Positions 26,431 to 35,126 are shown, counted from the stretch's first letter. The stretch is DNA of 64,000 bases from Aurantimonas sp. HBX-1 (GCF_021391535.1 NZ_CP090066.1:1067501-1131500), one strand, 5' to 3'. Notes: generated by a model from the letters alone, not told the origin. Program-made: numbers and translations.

Positions 26431-26445
26431 TGATCGGAAGCCTTG

Positions 26446-27459
26446 ATGCTGGACATTCGCAAACTCTCTTTCGGATCCTTCGTCGACGCGCTGAAGGCCG
26501 TCGCCGAACCGACCCGGCTGCGACTCGTCCTGCTGCTGGCGCGCAGCGACCTGACCGTCAGCGAGCTTACGTCGATTCTCGGCCAGTCGCAGCCGCGGAT
26601 CTCGCGGCATCTCAAGCTGCTGGTCGAATCCGGCGTGCTGTCGCGCTACCAGGAAGGCGCCTGGGCGTATTTCCGGGTCTCCGACGAGGCGACCATGTCC
26701 GGACTGGTGCGCACGCTGGTCGGCTGGGTCGATGACGGCGATCCGGAGATCCGCCGCGACATGGAGCGGCTGGAATCGGTTCGGGCCGACCGGGCCCGCC
26801 GCGCCGCCAGCTATTTCGCCAGCAATGCCGGGCACTGGGACCGCATCCGGGCGCTGCATGCCTCGGACGCCGAGGTGGAGCGGGCGCTGCTAGACGCGCT
26901 CGGCCCCAAGCGGATCGGCACGATGCTCGACATCGGCACCGGCACCGGCCGGCTCCTGGAACTGCTCGCGCCGCGCTGCGAGCGGGCGGTCGGTGTCGAT
27001 GCTTCGCGCGAGATGCTGGCCATCGCCCGCGCCAAGCTCGACCAGGCCGGCATCGCCAACGCGCTGGTGCGCCAGGGCGACGCCTACCATCTGCCGGTGG
27101 AGCGCCAGGCCTTCGACCTCGTCACCATCCATCAGGTGCTGCACTATCTCGACGACCCGGCCGCCGCGGTCGCCGAGGCGGCGCGGGCGGTGGCGCCCGG
27201 CGGGCGCATGGCGATCATCGACTTCGCCCCGCACTCGCTGGAATTCCTGCGCGCCGAACACGCGCATCTGCGGCTCGGCTTTTCCGACGAGTCGCTGACC
27301 GGCTATCTCGACGATGCCGGGCTCGAGACCGTTTCCATCCAGCATCTCGTCTCCAAGGGCGAGCAGACCGGCGAACTCACGGTCACGCTCTGCATCGCCC
27401 GCGACCCGCGCCTGCTCGTCGCCGAGCAGGCGTCCACCCATCCTGCCCAAGCCAGCTGA
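26446..27459 (+). CDS. ArsR-family regulator fused to a SAM methyltransferase domain (SahR-like)
   Basis: This 337-residue protein has an N-terminal ArsR winged helix (ALKAVAEPTRLRLVLLLARS; LTVSELTSILGQSQPRISRH). A class I methyltransferase fold follows from about residue 145 (GTMLDIGTGTGRLLELLAPR; VDASREMLAIARAKL; DLVTIHQVLHYLDDPAAAVA). Regulators of this build, described as SahR, sense S-adenosylhomocysteine and control methionine-cycle genes in proteobacteria. Placement 12 bp before metF fits that. No metal-binding cysteines are seen in the HTH. ATG 26446 was preferred over the TTG three bases earlier. Confidence 0.85.
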   Translation: MLDIRKLSFGSFVDALKAVAEPTRLRLVLLLARSDLTVSELTSILGQSQPRISRHLKLLVESGVLSRYQEGAWAYFRVSDEATMSGLVRTLVGWVDDGDPEIRRDMERLESVRADRARRAASYFASNAGHWDRIRALHASDAEVERALLDALGPKRIGTMLDIGTGTGRLLELLAPRCERAVGVDASREMLAIARAKLDQAGIANALVRQGDAYHLPVERQAFDLVTIHQVLHYLDDPAAAVAEAARAVAPGGRMAIIDFAPHSLEFLRAEHAHLRLGFSDESLTGYLDDAGLETVSIQHLVSKGEQTGELTVTLCIARDPRLLVAEQASTHPAQAS

Positions 27460-27471
27460 GAAGAACCTGCC

Positions 27472-28389
27472 ATGAGCCGCACCAGCCCGCTTTCCCCTTC
27501 CGGGATCAACGTCTCCTTCGAGTTCTTCCCGCCGAAGTCGGAGAAGATGGAGGAGAATCTCTGGCGCTCGATCGAGCGGCTGGCGCCGCTCGGGCCGCGC
27601 TTCGTCTCGGTCACCTACGGGGCCGGCGGATCGACCCGCGAGCGCACCCATTCGACCATCGAGCGAATCCTCAAGGAGACCAGCCTGACGCCGGCGGCGC
27701 ACCTGACCTGCGTCGACGCGTCCCGCGAGGACGTCGACGCGGTGGTGCGCCAGTACTGGGAGACCGGCGTGCGCCATTTCGTGGCGCTGCGCGGCGACAG
27801 CCAGGCCGGCGTCGGCGGCGAGTATGTGTCCCGTCCGGACGGCTATCGCAACGCCGTCGAGCTGGTCGCCGGGCTGAAGGCCTTCGCCGATTTCGAGATC
27901 TCGGTCTCGGCCTATCCCGAGAAGCATCCCGAGAGCCCGGATTTCGCCACCGACATCGACCTCCTGAAGCGCAAGGTCGACAACGGCGCGACGCGGGCGA
28001 TCACCCAGTTCTTCTTCGACAACGACGTCTACGAGCGCTTCGTCGAGCGGGTCCGCAAGGCCGGGATCTACATCCCGATCGTGCCCGGCATCGCGCCGAT
28101 CCACGACTTCACCAAGATCGCCCGCTTCTCCAGTGCCTGCGGCACGAAGATCCCGTCCTGGCTGGCCGAGCGGTTCGACGGGCTGGAGAACGACGAGCAG
28201 ACCCGAAGCCACGTGGCCGCCGCCGTCTGCGCCGAGCAGGTACTCGACCTCACCAGCCGCGGCATCTCGGACTTCCATTTCTACACGATGAACCGGGCGG
28301 ACCTCGTCTACTCGATCTGCCACATCCTCGGCCTGCGGGCCGGCAGCACCGGCGGCACGGCGGCCGAGGGCGCTGCGCAGGCGGCCTGA
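27472..28389 (+). CDS. metF: methylenetetrahydrofolate reductase
   Basis: This 305-residue flavoprotein reduces 5,10-methylene-THF to 5-methyl-THF for methionine synthesis. It has FEFFPPKSEKMEENLWRSIE, FVSVTYGAGGSTRERT, THLTC-like HLTCVDASREDVD, FVALRGDSQAGV, and the FAD/folate block FEISVSAYPEKHPESPDFAT with the conserved AYPExHP. TRAITQFFFDNDVYERF and YIPIVPGIAPIHDF follow. It lies 12 bp after the ArsR-methyltransferase regulator, likely in one operon under the palindrome at 26407. A strong bidirectional terminator follows. Confidence 0.94.
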   Translation: MSRTSPLSPSGINVSFEFFPPKSEKMEENLWRSIERLAPLGPRFVSVTYGAGGSTRERTHSTIERILKETSLTPAAHLTCVDASREDVDAVVRQYWETGVRHFVALRGDSQAGVGGEYVSRPDGYRNAVELVAGLKAFADFEISVSAYPEKHPESPDFATDIDLLKRKVDNGATRAITQFFFDNDVYERFVERVRKAGIYIPIVPGIAPIHDFTKIARFSSACGTKIPSWLAERFDGLENDEQTRSHVAAAVCAEQVLDLTSRGISDFHFYTMNRADLVYSICHILGLRAGSTGGTAAEGAAQAA

Positions 28390-28419
28390 GCCGAGGCCAG
28401 CCGCCAGCAAAGTCACATG

Positions 28420-28447
28420 AAAAAGCCGGGGAGAACCCCGGCTTTTT
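28420..28447 (+). terminator. intrinsic terminator of the metF operon
   Basis: The arms AAAAAGCCGGGG and CCCCGGCTTTTT enclose the loop AGAA. The A-rich left arm and T-rich right arm mean it can terminate in both directions, so it may also serve the minus-strand microprotein gene. Confidence 0.92.
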
Positions 28448-28488
28448 CGTCTCTGGCGCCACCCTGATGGTGACGATCACCGGCCTGG

Positions 28489-28575
28489 TCAGGGCACGAT
28501 TCCCACCACCAGGGCACCGACGAATGCGAATGCGGCACAGATAAACAGCAGGTTCATGGGACGTGTCAGTTCCAT
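28489..28575 (-). CDS. 28-residue single-pass membrane microprotein
   Basis: The minus strand from ATG 28575 encodes 28 residues beginning MELTRPMNLLFICAAFAFVG and ending ALVVGIVP. A near-perfect Shine-Dalgarno AGGAGG lies 8 bases before the start (complement of 28584-28589). The product is one hydrophobic helix with a short polar N-terminus. A bidirectional terminator at 28420-28447 closes the unit. The function is unknown; small membrane proteins often regulate larger complexes. The 223 bp upstream contain no other coding signal. Confidence 0.65.
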   Translation of the reverse strand: MELTRPMNLLFICAAFAFVGALVVGIVP

Positions 28576-28798
28576 TGAAGTGCCTCCTCATCTGACGACG
28601 GGTCGGACGTTAACCGAGATCGGCAAATCGTAAAGACGGTTTCGTTGGTGCAGTGCGGCATGAAAATCCGCCGTCGCGGCGGCCAGCCCCTGCGGGTCAA
28701 CGCGATGCAGCGCGAAGCGGCAGGCTGTATTTTTTTGGCACAGCGGCGCGTCGCGGTGACGTTTCTCCCCGAAGCGATCAGAGAGCGTCCCGCGACGG

Positions 28799-30064
28799 TC
28801 AGGCGCGCAGCCGGGCCTCGAGCAGCGCGCCGATCGCCAGCGCCTCGGCGTCGCGGCCGAAGCGGGTGACGATGCTGATGCCGAGCGGCAGTCCGCCGGC
28901 GGTGGCAAGGCCGGGCACGCTGACGGCGGGGTTGCCGGTCAGCGTCCAGAGCTTGTTGAGCGCCGGATCGCCGGTCGAGCCGAGGCCTTCCGGGGCGGCG
29001 CCGAGCGCGGACGGCAGCAGCAGCGCGTCGACGGTCTCGAACAGCGTGGTCGCGGCCCGGCGGCCGATCCGGGCGGTGCGGCGGCCGGCATCGTAGGCGG
29101 CGGGGGAGGTGGCGGCTCCCTCGTCGAGCTGGGCGAGGACGCGCGGTGCCAGCGCCTCGCGATGGGTGCGGTGCTCCCACATCAGCGCGTGCGCGGCCTC
29201 GAAGTTCTGCACGATGCCGTGGACGTCGCGGGCGGCGGCGAGGGCGGCCGGCTCTTCCAGCTCGACGAGCGTCGCGCCGGCAGCTTCCAGCGCCCGGGCG
29301 GCCTTGTCCCAGGCTTCCCGCATCTCCGGCTCGATGCCGGCGTCGACACTGCTGCGGTAGAGGCCGAAGGTGAGGCCCGCGGCGTCGGCGAGCGGCGGGG
29401 CGGCGAGCGGCCGGCCGGTCAGACGCGCGGCGAGCAGCGCGACGTCGGCGACGCCGGCGGCGAACAGGCCGACCGTGTCCAGCGACCAGGCGAAGGTCTT
29501 CATGCCGACACTCGGCAGCAGCCGGAAGCTCGGCTTGTAGCCGGCGATGCCGCAATAGGCGGCCGGCCGCAGCACCGAGCCGCCGGTCTGCGAACCGCAG
29601 GCGCCGGCGACCATGCCGGCCGCGACCGCCGCCGCCGAGCCCGAGGACGAGCCGCCGGGCGTGCGGGACAGGTCGTGCGGGTTTCGCGTGGCGCAGGGGT
29701 CGAGCGAGGCGAACTGCGTCGTCGCGGTCTTGCCGAGCACCGCGGCGCCGGCCGCCCGCGCCATCGCGACGAGGGCGGCGTCGGCGACCGGGCGGTGGCC
29801 GGCATAGAGCGGCGAGCCATGTTCGGTCGCCATGTCGGCGGTGTCGAAGATGTCCTTGACGCCGAACGGCACGCCGGCGAGCGGGCCGGTGGCCGTGATG
29901 GCCGCCGCTATGCTCTCCGCCGGGGCGCGGCGCACGAAGGCGGCGATTTCGCCGTCCAGCGCGTCGATGCGCTCCTCAGCCGCGGCGATGGTCCGGGCCG
30001 CGGTGGCCCGGCCGCCCTCGATGTCGGCAAGCAGGCGGGCAAGGCCGAGCGGCTGGACGTTCAT
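28799..30064 (-). CDS. amidase-signature family amidase
   Basis: This 421-residue hydrolase has the amidase-signature triad: Lys in LAGVPFGVKDIFDTADM, cis-Ser in the GGSSSGSAAAVAAG loop, and the nucleophilic Ser in GSQTGGSVLRPAAYCG. FASLDPCATRNPHDLSRTPG precedes the loop as in GatA/AtzF relatives. The substrate is unknown; the length is a little short for GatA and no gatB or gatC is nearby. The start MNVQPLGLARLLADIEGG at 30064 gives the usual N-terminal helix. Confidence 0.88.
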   Translation of the reverse strand: MNVQPLGLARLLADIEGGRATAARTIAAAEERIDALDGEIAAFVRRAPAESIAAAITATGPLAGVPFGVKDIFDTADMATEHGSPLYAGHRPVADAALVAMARAAGAAVLGKTATTQFASLDPCATRNPHDLSRTPGGSSSGSAAAVAAGMVAGACGSQTGGSVLRPAAYCGIAGYKPSFRLLPSVGMKTFAWSLDTVGLFAAGVADVALLAARLTGRPLAAPPLADAAGLTFGLYRSSVDAGIEPEMREAWDKAARALEAAGATLVELEEPAALAAARDVHGIVQNFEAAHALMWEHRTHREALAPRVLAQLDEGAATSPAAYDAGRRTARIGRRAATTLFETVDALLLPSALGAAPEGLGSTGDPALNKLWTLTGNPAVSVPGLATAGGLPLGISIVTRFGRDAEALAIGALLEARLRA

Positions 30065-30232
30065 GCGCGAAGCTCCTAGGGATGACGCGTCCTCAATAGG
30101 GCCGGCGACGCCCGGCCGGCAAGGCCGGTCACCAGACCGGGACACGACGATCGACGCTGCCCCGCAACATTCGCCGACGCCGCCCTAGGTGCATCGGCAT
30201 TGCCCCGTCCGACCCGAAGGCAGGAGCTCTCC

Positions 30233-31453
30233 TTGCAGAAATTCAAGACCGCCAAGGACGCCGCGCTCGCGCTTCGGCCCGACGTTCCGGTCTACTGCTT
30301 CCGGCCGGATGTGCTGAAGGCCGACGCCCGTGGCTTCATGGACGCGTTTCCGGGCGACACCGCCTATGCGGTGAAGACCAATGGCGAGCCGATGGTGCTC
30401 TCGGCGCTCGCCGAGGCGGGGGTGAAGATCTTCGACGTCGCCTCGCCGGGCGAGTTCGCCGCCGTCCTCAAGGCGCTGCCGAAGGCCGAGATGCTCTACA
30501 TGCATCCGGTCAAGGCACAGTCCGACATCAGGCTGGCGCTCGAGACCTACGGCATCCGCGTGCTGTCGCTCGACCACGAGGACGAGGTCGCCAAGATCCT
30601 GCGGATCGTCCGGGCCCTCGACCTCGACCCCGGCACGATCACGCTGTTCGTGCGCATCCAGACCAAGGGCCATGCCGCCTACGAGCTGTCGAAGAAGTTC
30701 GGCGCGGCCCCGGCGCACGCGGTCGAACTGCTGCAGCGCTGCCACAAGATCGGCTTCAAGGTCGGCATCTGCTTCCATGTCGGCTCGCAGATCGAGGACC
30801 CCGACACCTACGAGCGGGCGCTCGCCTCGGCCGACTGGGTGCGCAACCGCGCCGACGTGCCGCTCGCCGGGCTCGACGTCGGCGGCGGCTTCCCGGCGGA
30901 ATACGGCCACGACCCGCGCCGCAAGAAGCGCGAGATGCCGGGGCTCGGGCAGATCATGTCGCGGCTGCGCGGCGACCTGAAGGAATGGGGCTTCGACGAC
31001 ATGCCGCTGGTCGCCGAGCCCGGCCGGGTGATCGTGGCGCGCTCCTTCTCGCTGGTCGTGCGGGTGCTGCTGAGGAAGGGCAAGCGGCTCTACATCAATG
31101 ACGGCATCTGGGCGTCGCTGTCGGACTCATGGACCGGCAAGATCACCCTGCCGGCCCGCTTCATCCCGGATCCGGCGCGCCAGAGCCGCAACGGCGACCC
31201 GTCGAAGATCGAGGCGTTCAAGGTGTGCGGCGCGACCTGCGACAGCGTCGACATCCTGTCGCGGCCGTTCTGGCTGCCGGAGACGGTGGACACCGGCGAC
31301 TGGATCGAGATCGGCCATATCGGCGCCTATTCCCTGTCGCTCAGGACCCGTTTCAACGGCTTCTATCCGGACACGTTCGTCGAGGTGACGACGCCGTTCG
31401 ACGAGGGCGAGGCGGCGGAGGGCTATGCGAGCCTGGAGACGATGGCGGATTGA
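30233..31453 (+). CDS. fold-type III PLP lysine/ornithine decarboxylase
   Basis: This 406-residue enzyme decarboxylates lysine and/or ornithine for polyamine synthesis. The PLP lysine is in TAYAVKTNGEPMVLSALAEA. HPVKAQSDIRLALETYGIRV, VGICFHVGSQ, LDVGGGFPAEYGHD and VAEPGRVIVARSFSLVVRVL are typical of group IV decarboxylases. The second-site cysteine is in FKVCGATCDSVDIL (CDSVD). The TTG start at 30233 has AGGAG 6 bases upstream. Alphaproteobacterial homologues of this length act on both substrates, so no symbol is given. Confidence 0.88.
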   Translation: MQKFKTAKDAALALRPDVPVYCFRPDVLKADARGFMDAFPGDTAYAVKTNGEPMVLSALAEAGVKIFDVASPGEFAAVLKALPKAEMLYMHPVKAQSDIRLALETYGIRVLSLDHEDEVAKILRIVRALDLDPGTITLFVRIQTKGHAAYELSKKFGAAPAHAVELLQRCHKIGFKVGICFHVGSQIEDPDTYERALASADWVRNRADVPLAGLDVGGGFPAEYGHDPRRKKREMPGLGQIMSRLRGDLKEWGFDDMPLVAEPGRVIVARSFSLVVRVLLRKGKRLYINDGIWASLSDSWTGKITLPARFIPDPARQSRNGDPSKIEAFKVCGATCDSVDILSRPFWLPETVDTGDWIEIGHIGAYSLSLRTRFNGFYPDTFVEVTTPFDEGEAAEGYASLETMAD

Positions 31454-31599
31454 GGCGACCGCGGCTGCGATGCCGCGGGAAGGCCGGCCGGCGGGTAGGC
31501 CCCGACGGCCGAGGGCTGTATCATGCGGCAGCCGGACCGGCGCGACGCGCGGTGCGGTCCTGGCCAGGCGGTGGAGCGGGAGACGCGGAGCCATGACCG

Positions 31600-32055
31600 G
31601 TGCGTGACGGCCATCTCACATTCGACCTGCCGCCGATGTGGGCGCTGGCGACGATCGCGGCGTCGAGCCTTGCGGCCTGGCTCGTCCCCATCGCGCGCTT
31701 CGGCTCGGCGTGGAGCACCGGTCTCGGCATCCTGATGGCGCTCGCGGGGATCGCGATCATGGTCTGGTCGGCGCTGTGGTTCCGCCGCAAGAAGGCCGAG
31801 ATCATGCCGCGCCAGTCGCCGACGGCGCTGATCGTCGAGGGTCCCTACCGGATCAACCGCAACCCGATCTATACCGGCATGGCGCTGGTGGTGCTGGGCG
31901 TCGCCTTCTGGCTCGGCGCGCTGTCGGCGGTGGCGATCGCGAGGTTCTATCCGTTCGTGATCACCAGCCGCTTCATCCGCGGCGAGGAGGCGGGACTGCG
32001 CCGGACCTTCGGGGCCGAGGCGGAGGCCTATTTCCGGCGCACGCGGCGCTGGTGA
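31600..32055 (+). CDS. isoprenylcysteine carboxyl methyltransferase-like membrane protein
   Basis: This 151-residue protein starts at GTG 31600. It has hydrophobic segments (MWALATIAASSLAAWLVPIA; GLGILMALAGIAIMVWSALW) and then the ICMT/PEMT-type core LIVEGPYRINRNPIYTGMAL. The SAM-binding C-terminal block is RGEEAGLRRTFGAEAEAYFR then RTRRW. Members of this family methylate small molecules or lipids at the membrane; bacterial substrates are mostly unknown. A 14-bp sequence (CTGGTGAGCGAGGC) is repeated across its stop codon (about 32050-32087). Confidence 0.83.
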   Translation: MRDGHLTFDLPPMWALATIAASSLAAWLVPIARFGSAWSTGLGILMALAGIAIMVWSALWFRRKKAEIMPRQSPTALIVEGPYRINRNPIYTGMALVVLGVAFWLGALSAVAIARFYPFVITSRFIRGEEAGLRRTFGAEAEAYFRRTRRW

Positions 32056-32089
32056 GCGAGGCCGCCGAGGCCGCTGGTGAGCGAGGCGG

Positions 32090-32518
32090 CTAGCGGCGCT
32101 TCGGCGTGACGTCCTTCATCGGCCGCTCGCGCATCGTCTCGCCGAGTTCGGTGTCGGCCTCGCCGAAATGCTCGAGGATGATGTTGAGGTTGCGCCGGTG
32201 CGCCTTGAAGAACAGGTCGGCGACGTCGCCGGCCAGCGGCACCGCGCCCACCACCACGTCGAGCCCGAGATTGCCGAGCATCTTGACGATCTTGCTGGTC
32301 GGCAGGCCGAGCCGGCGCGCCTCGTTGACGATGTAGAGGCCGACGGCGCCGCCCGCCACGTCGCCGACGCCCGGGATCAGGCCGAGCACCGAGTCGCCGC
32401 CGAAGCGGATGCTGGTGCCGGGAATCCGGATCGCCGTGTCCATCAGTCGCGCCAGGCGGCTGACGCGACGCAGGCGCCGCACATGGTCGGGATGAAGCGG
32501 GGTCTGGGGGTTCTTCAT
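32090..32518 (-). CDS. DUF4112 family protein
   Basis: This 142-residue protein reads RRVSRLARLMDTAIRIPGTS, IRFGGDSVLGLIPGVGDVAG, GAVGLYIVNEARRLGLPTSK, then GNLGLDVVVGAVPLAGDVAD and LFFKAHRRNLNIILEHF. This is the DUF4112 pattern, a predicted small membrane-associated protein with GLIPGVGD and GxxPxxGDxxD(F) motifs. The start at 32518 (MKNPQTPLHPDH) follows GTGAGGAGTGAGTC. Its function is unknown. Confidence 0.85.
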   Translation of the reverse strand: MKNPQTPLHPDHVRRLRRVSRLARLMDTAIRIPGTSIRFGGDSVLGLIPGVGDVAGGAVGLYIVNEARRLGLPTSKIVKMLGNLGLDVVVGAVPLAGDVADLFFKAHRRNLNIILEHFGEADTELGETMRERPMKDVTPKRR

Positions 32519-32703
32519 GCGTGACTCACTCCTCACGGAGCGCTCACTGCTCCGTGCGGGCATATGGGGACGGCGGGCGGATGACAACAGGCGCGGTGAG
32601 GCAGACCTGTCTGCCGGGAGTGCCCTGCCGCACGCGAAGCGGTGGCAATAGAGGGTGGTAGGCTGACCCGAAGACCTTCCATGCAAACCTCCGCAGGCTC
32701 TAC

Positions 32704-32746
32704 CGAAAGTTGTCAAAGTTGCCTATGTTGGGCTCGATAAGTTTCG
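32704..32746. promoter_or_regulatory. inverted repeat in the Xre/RES promoter region
   Basis: CGAAAGTTGTC (32704-32714) and GATAAGTTTCG (32736-32746) are inverted copies with two mismatches, flanking a TATGTT -10-like box at 32724-32729. Position and symmetry suggest an autoregulatory operator for the antitoxin; no experiment-level evidence is available from the sequence. Confidence 0.45.
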
Positions 32747-32778
32747 GGCGCCAGTCGCCAGAGGACGGAGCCATCGTC

Positions 32779-33282
32779 GTGACGGAGAAACTGAAGGCGG
32801 CAGCCAGAAAAAGCGCGTCCGGACACGGTTCGAACGAGGCGTCCGTCGTCCCGCAGATCGCCACACAGGCCTTCGAACCGGACGCCAGGGCCAGGGCCAT
32901 GTTGGACGGGATCCGCATTGCCGAAGACGATCTGCGCGCCGCCGGCGGTGCCTATACGCTGGAAGAGGTCCAGGCGCTCATGCGCGGGGTCACGCGTCAG
33001 GCTGTCGAGAAACGGGTCAGCGAGGGAAGCCTTCTGGCGGTGCCCGGCCCCAGCAACCGACGCCGCTACCCTGTCGCCCAGTTCAAGGCCGACGGGTCGA
33101 TCGTCGGCGGGATGCGAACGGTGCGCGAGGCCTTGCCCACGAGGAACCCGTGGACGATCCTCAACTTCCTCGTCCAGCCGAATCCGAAACTCGGCGGGAA
33201 GAAGCCAATAGAGCTGATGCGAAACGGGGAGGTCGACCGCGTCGTCGAGGCAGCCAGACGTGTGGGCGAGCAGGGAGCTTGA
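32779..33282 (+). CDS. Xre/MbcA/ParS-type antitoxin of a RES toxin-antitoxin pair
   Basis: This protein of about 167 residues has a basic N-terminus (VTEKLKAAARKSASGHGSNE), an HTH-like middle (YTLEEVQALMRGVTRQAVEK then RVSEGSLLAVPGPSNRRRYP), and the DUF2384 toxin-binding end (TRNPWTILNFLVQPNPKLGG, KKPIELMRNGEVDRVVEAAR). The GTG at 32779 has GGAG 8 bases upstream; earlier TTG/ATG codons at 32710 and 32725 overlap the likely promoter. Its stop overlaps the toxin start as TTGA. It should neutralise the RES toxin and repress the operon. Confidence 0.83.
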   Translation: MTEKLKAAARKSASGHGSNEASVVPQIATQAFEPDARARAMLDGIRIAEDDLRAAGGAYTLEEVQALMRGVTRQAVEKRVSEGSLLAVPGPSNRRRYPVAQFKADGSIVGGMRTVREALPTRNPWTILNFLVQPNPKLGGKKPIELMRNGEVDRVVEAARRVGEQGA

Positions 33283-33869
33283 GCGCACCAGAGCCGCCGG
33301 CGGACCTCGGGGCACGTTCGCCGAAGGTCCTTAGCGTTCCACGCGGCTCGCTTCTCCATCGCTTCTACAATTCCTCCCACGAGCCGATCCATTTCGACAG
33401 CACGCCGAGCGGACGATTCAACGCTCCGGACGGGAGCTATGGAACGCTCTACGCAGCCCGTGACCGCGCCGGTGCCTTCGCCGAGACGTTCCTGCGGACA
33501 CCGGGACGGACGCAGATCGATTTCGACCTGCTGGCGCGGAAAGCCTACGTCCAGATGCAGAACGTCCGCGCGCTTACCCTGATCAGCCTGACAGGACCGG
33601 GTCTGGCTGTCCTTGGCGCGACGGCCGAGGTCACCCATGGCGGCTTGCCCTACGACATTCCCCAGAAATGGTCGAAGGCCCTTGCGGAGCATTCGCTGGC
33701 AGCCGATGGCATCGTCTATACGGCCCGCCACGACGACGAACAGCTTTGCTATGCAATCCATGAACGCGCGGCAGCGGCCCTCTTCGAGGTCGACCGGACG
33801 GACGACCTCGACCGGGACTGGTTTTGGGAACTCGCCAACCGGTACGGCGTCGGCCTCGCTCCGTCGTAG
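33279..33869 (+). CDS. RES-domain NAD+-degrading toxin
   Basis: This 196-residue protein has the RES fold: SLLHRFYNSSHEPIHFDSTP, SGRFNAPDGSYGTLYAARDR, and AGAFAETFLRTPGRTQIDFD carrying the conserved Arg and Glu. SLAADGIVYTARHDDEQLCY supplies the late Ser region. RES toxins phosphorolyse or hydrolyse NAD+ and arrest growth. The TTG start at 33279 overlaps the antitoxin stop, so translation of the toxin depends on the antitoxin. The module is complete, and its base composition looks slightly lower in GC than its neighbours, consistent with transfer. Confidence 0.85.
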   Translation: MSAPEPPADLGARSPKVLSVPRGSLLHRFYNSSHEPIHFDSTPSGRFNAPDGSYGTLYAARDRAGAFAETFLRTPGRTQIDFDLLARKAYVQMQNVRALTLISLTGPGLAVLGATAEVTHGGLPYDIPQKWSKALAEHSLAADGIVYTARHDDEQLCYAIHERAAAALFEVDRTDDLDRDWFWELANRYGVGLAPS

Positions 33870-33938
33870 CTGCGTCGACGAGCCAGGCTGGGCGGCGGCT
33901 ACACCTGCGGCGTTGCTGCGGGCAGCGGGCCGGCGGTC

Positions 33939-35126
33939 TCAGAGAGCCGAGAGGAGTTCCGGGGTCGGCCAGCCGTCGGCCGGCAGGCCGAGGCGGATCT
34001 GCTCCTGGCGGACCGCGGCCCGCGTGTTCTCGCCGATGATCCCGTCGACGCCGCCGGTGTCGTGGCCGAGATCGCTGAGGCGCTGCTGCAGCCGCTTGGT
34101 GTTCTCGAGATCGAGACCCGGCTGCGGGTTGCCCATGTCGACCGGCGGCGCGCCGGCGAGGCGGGTGGAGAAGTAGGCGGCGGTCAGCGAGTAGACCAGC
34201 GACTTGTTCCAGGCGAGGTAGATGTCGAAATTCGGGAAGGCGAGGAAGGCCGGCCCGCCGCGGCCCATCGGCAGGATCAGCGATGAGGGCAGTGCGTCGG
34301 ACTCGAGCGGCGAGCCGTCTGCCTTGGTGACGCCGAGCGACGCGAAGGCCGAGCGCGGCTCCTTGTTGACGAGGGCGGCGCGCTCCCACGGGAAGTCGGC
34401 CGGGACAGAGACGGCCTCGAGCCAGGGCTCGCCGCGGCGCCAGCCGAGCGACTGGATGTACTTGCCGGTGGTGACGAGGACGTCGGCGGCGTCCTGACGC
34501 AGGTCGACCCGGCCGTTGCCGTCGCCGTCGGTGCCGTAGGCGATGTATTCCTCCGGCAGGAGCTGCGTCTGGCCGAGTTCGCCGGCCCAGGCGCCCTTCA
34601 TCTCCGCCGGGGTCAGGTAGCCGCGGTCGACGATCTCGATCGCCCCGAGCAGATGCGGGCGGAAGAGTTCCGGGCGACGGCAGTCATGTGCGAGTGTGGC
34701 GAGCGCCGCCAGCGTGTCGAAATTGCCGAGCACCGCACCGTAGTCGGTCTCGAGGCCCCAGAAGGCGGCGATCACCGGGCCTGGCACGCCGGTCTCGTCG
34801 AGGACGCGGGACAGGACGCCGGCGTGCTTGTCGAGATTGGCTTTCCCCTGGCTCAGCCGGTAGCCGTTGACCATCCGGGTCGCGAACTGCTCCCAGTCCT
34901 GGGCGAAGACGCCCTGGGCACGGTCGGCGGCGAGCACCTTCGGATCCTGCCGCATGTTGGCGATGGCGGTGTCGACGGCGGCGGGCGACAGGCCCTTCGC
35001 CAGCGCTTCCGTCCGTACGCCCTCCAGGAACTGCCCGAAATCGCCACCGCATTGCTGCGCGGCGGCGAGCGAGGTGCCGGCGAGAAGCATCGACAGGGAA
35101 AGGGCAATATGGCGGGCTGCAGGCAT
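33939..35126 (-). CDS. MltB-type lytic murein transglycosylase with peptidoglycan-binding domain
   Basis: This 395-residue periplasmic enzyme has a signal peptide (MPAARHIALSLSMLLAGTSL), then the SLT_2/MltB fold: RVLDETGVPGPVIAAFWGLE with the catalytic Glu in the WGLETDYG motif, GELGQTQLLPEEYIAYGTDG and DVLVTTGKYIQSLGWRRGEP. A C-terminal PG-binding domain follows (TKRLQQRLSDLGHDTGGVDG; IIGENTRAAVRQEQIRLGLP). It cleaves glycan strands with 1,6-anhydro ends. No lipobox cysteine is seen at the cleavage site, so it is probably soluble in the periplasm. Confidence 0.92.
   Translation of the reverse strand: MPAARHIALSLSMLLAGTSLAAAQQCGGDFGQFLEGVRTEALAKGLSPAAVDTAIANMRQDPKVLAADRAQGVFAQDWEQFATRMVNGYRLSQGKANLDKHAGVLSRVLDETGVPGPVIAAFWGLETDYGAVLGNFDTLAALATLAHDCRRPELFRPHLLGAIEIVDRGYLTPAEMKGAWAGELGQTQLLPEEYIAYGTDGDGNGRVDLRQDAADVLVTTGKYIQSLGWRRGEPWLEAVSVPADFPWERAALVNKEPRSAFASLGVTKADGSPLESDALPSSLILPMGRGGPAFLAFPNFDIYLAWNKSLVYSLTAAYFSTRLAGAPPVDMGNPQPGLDLENTKRLQQRLSDLGHDTGGVDGIIGENTRAAVRQEQIRLGLPADGWPTPELLSAL

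Noticed and set aside
28640..28740. Possible sRNA ending at the T7 run near 28730
   Set aside because: No convincing stem precedes the T run; pairing attempts gave only 3-5 bp segments.
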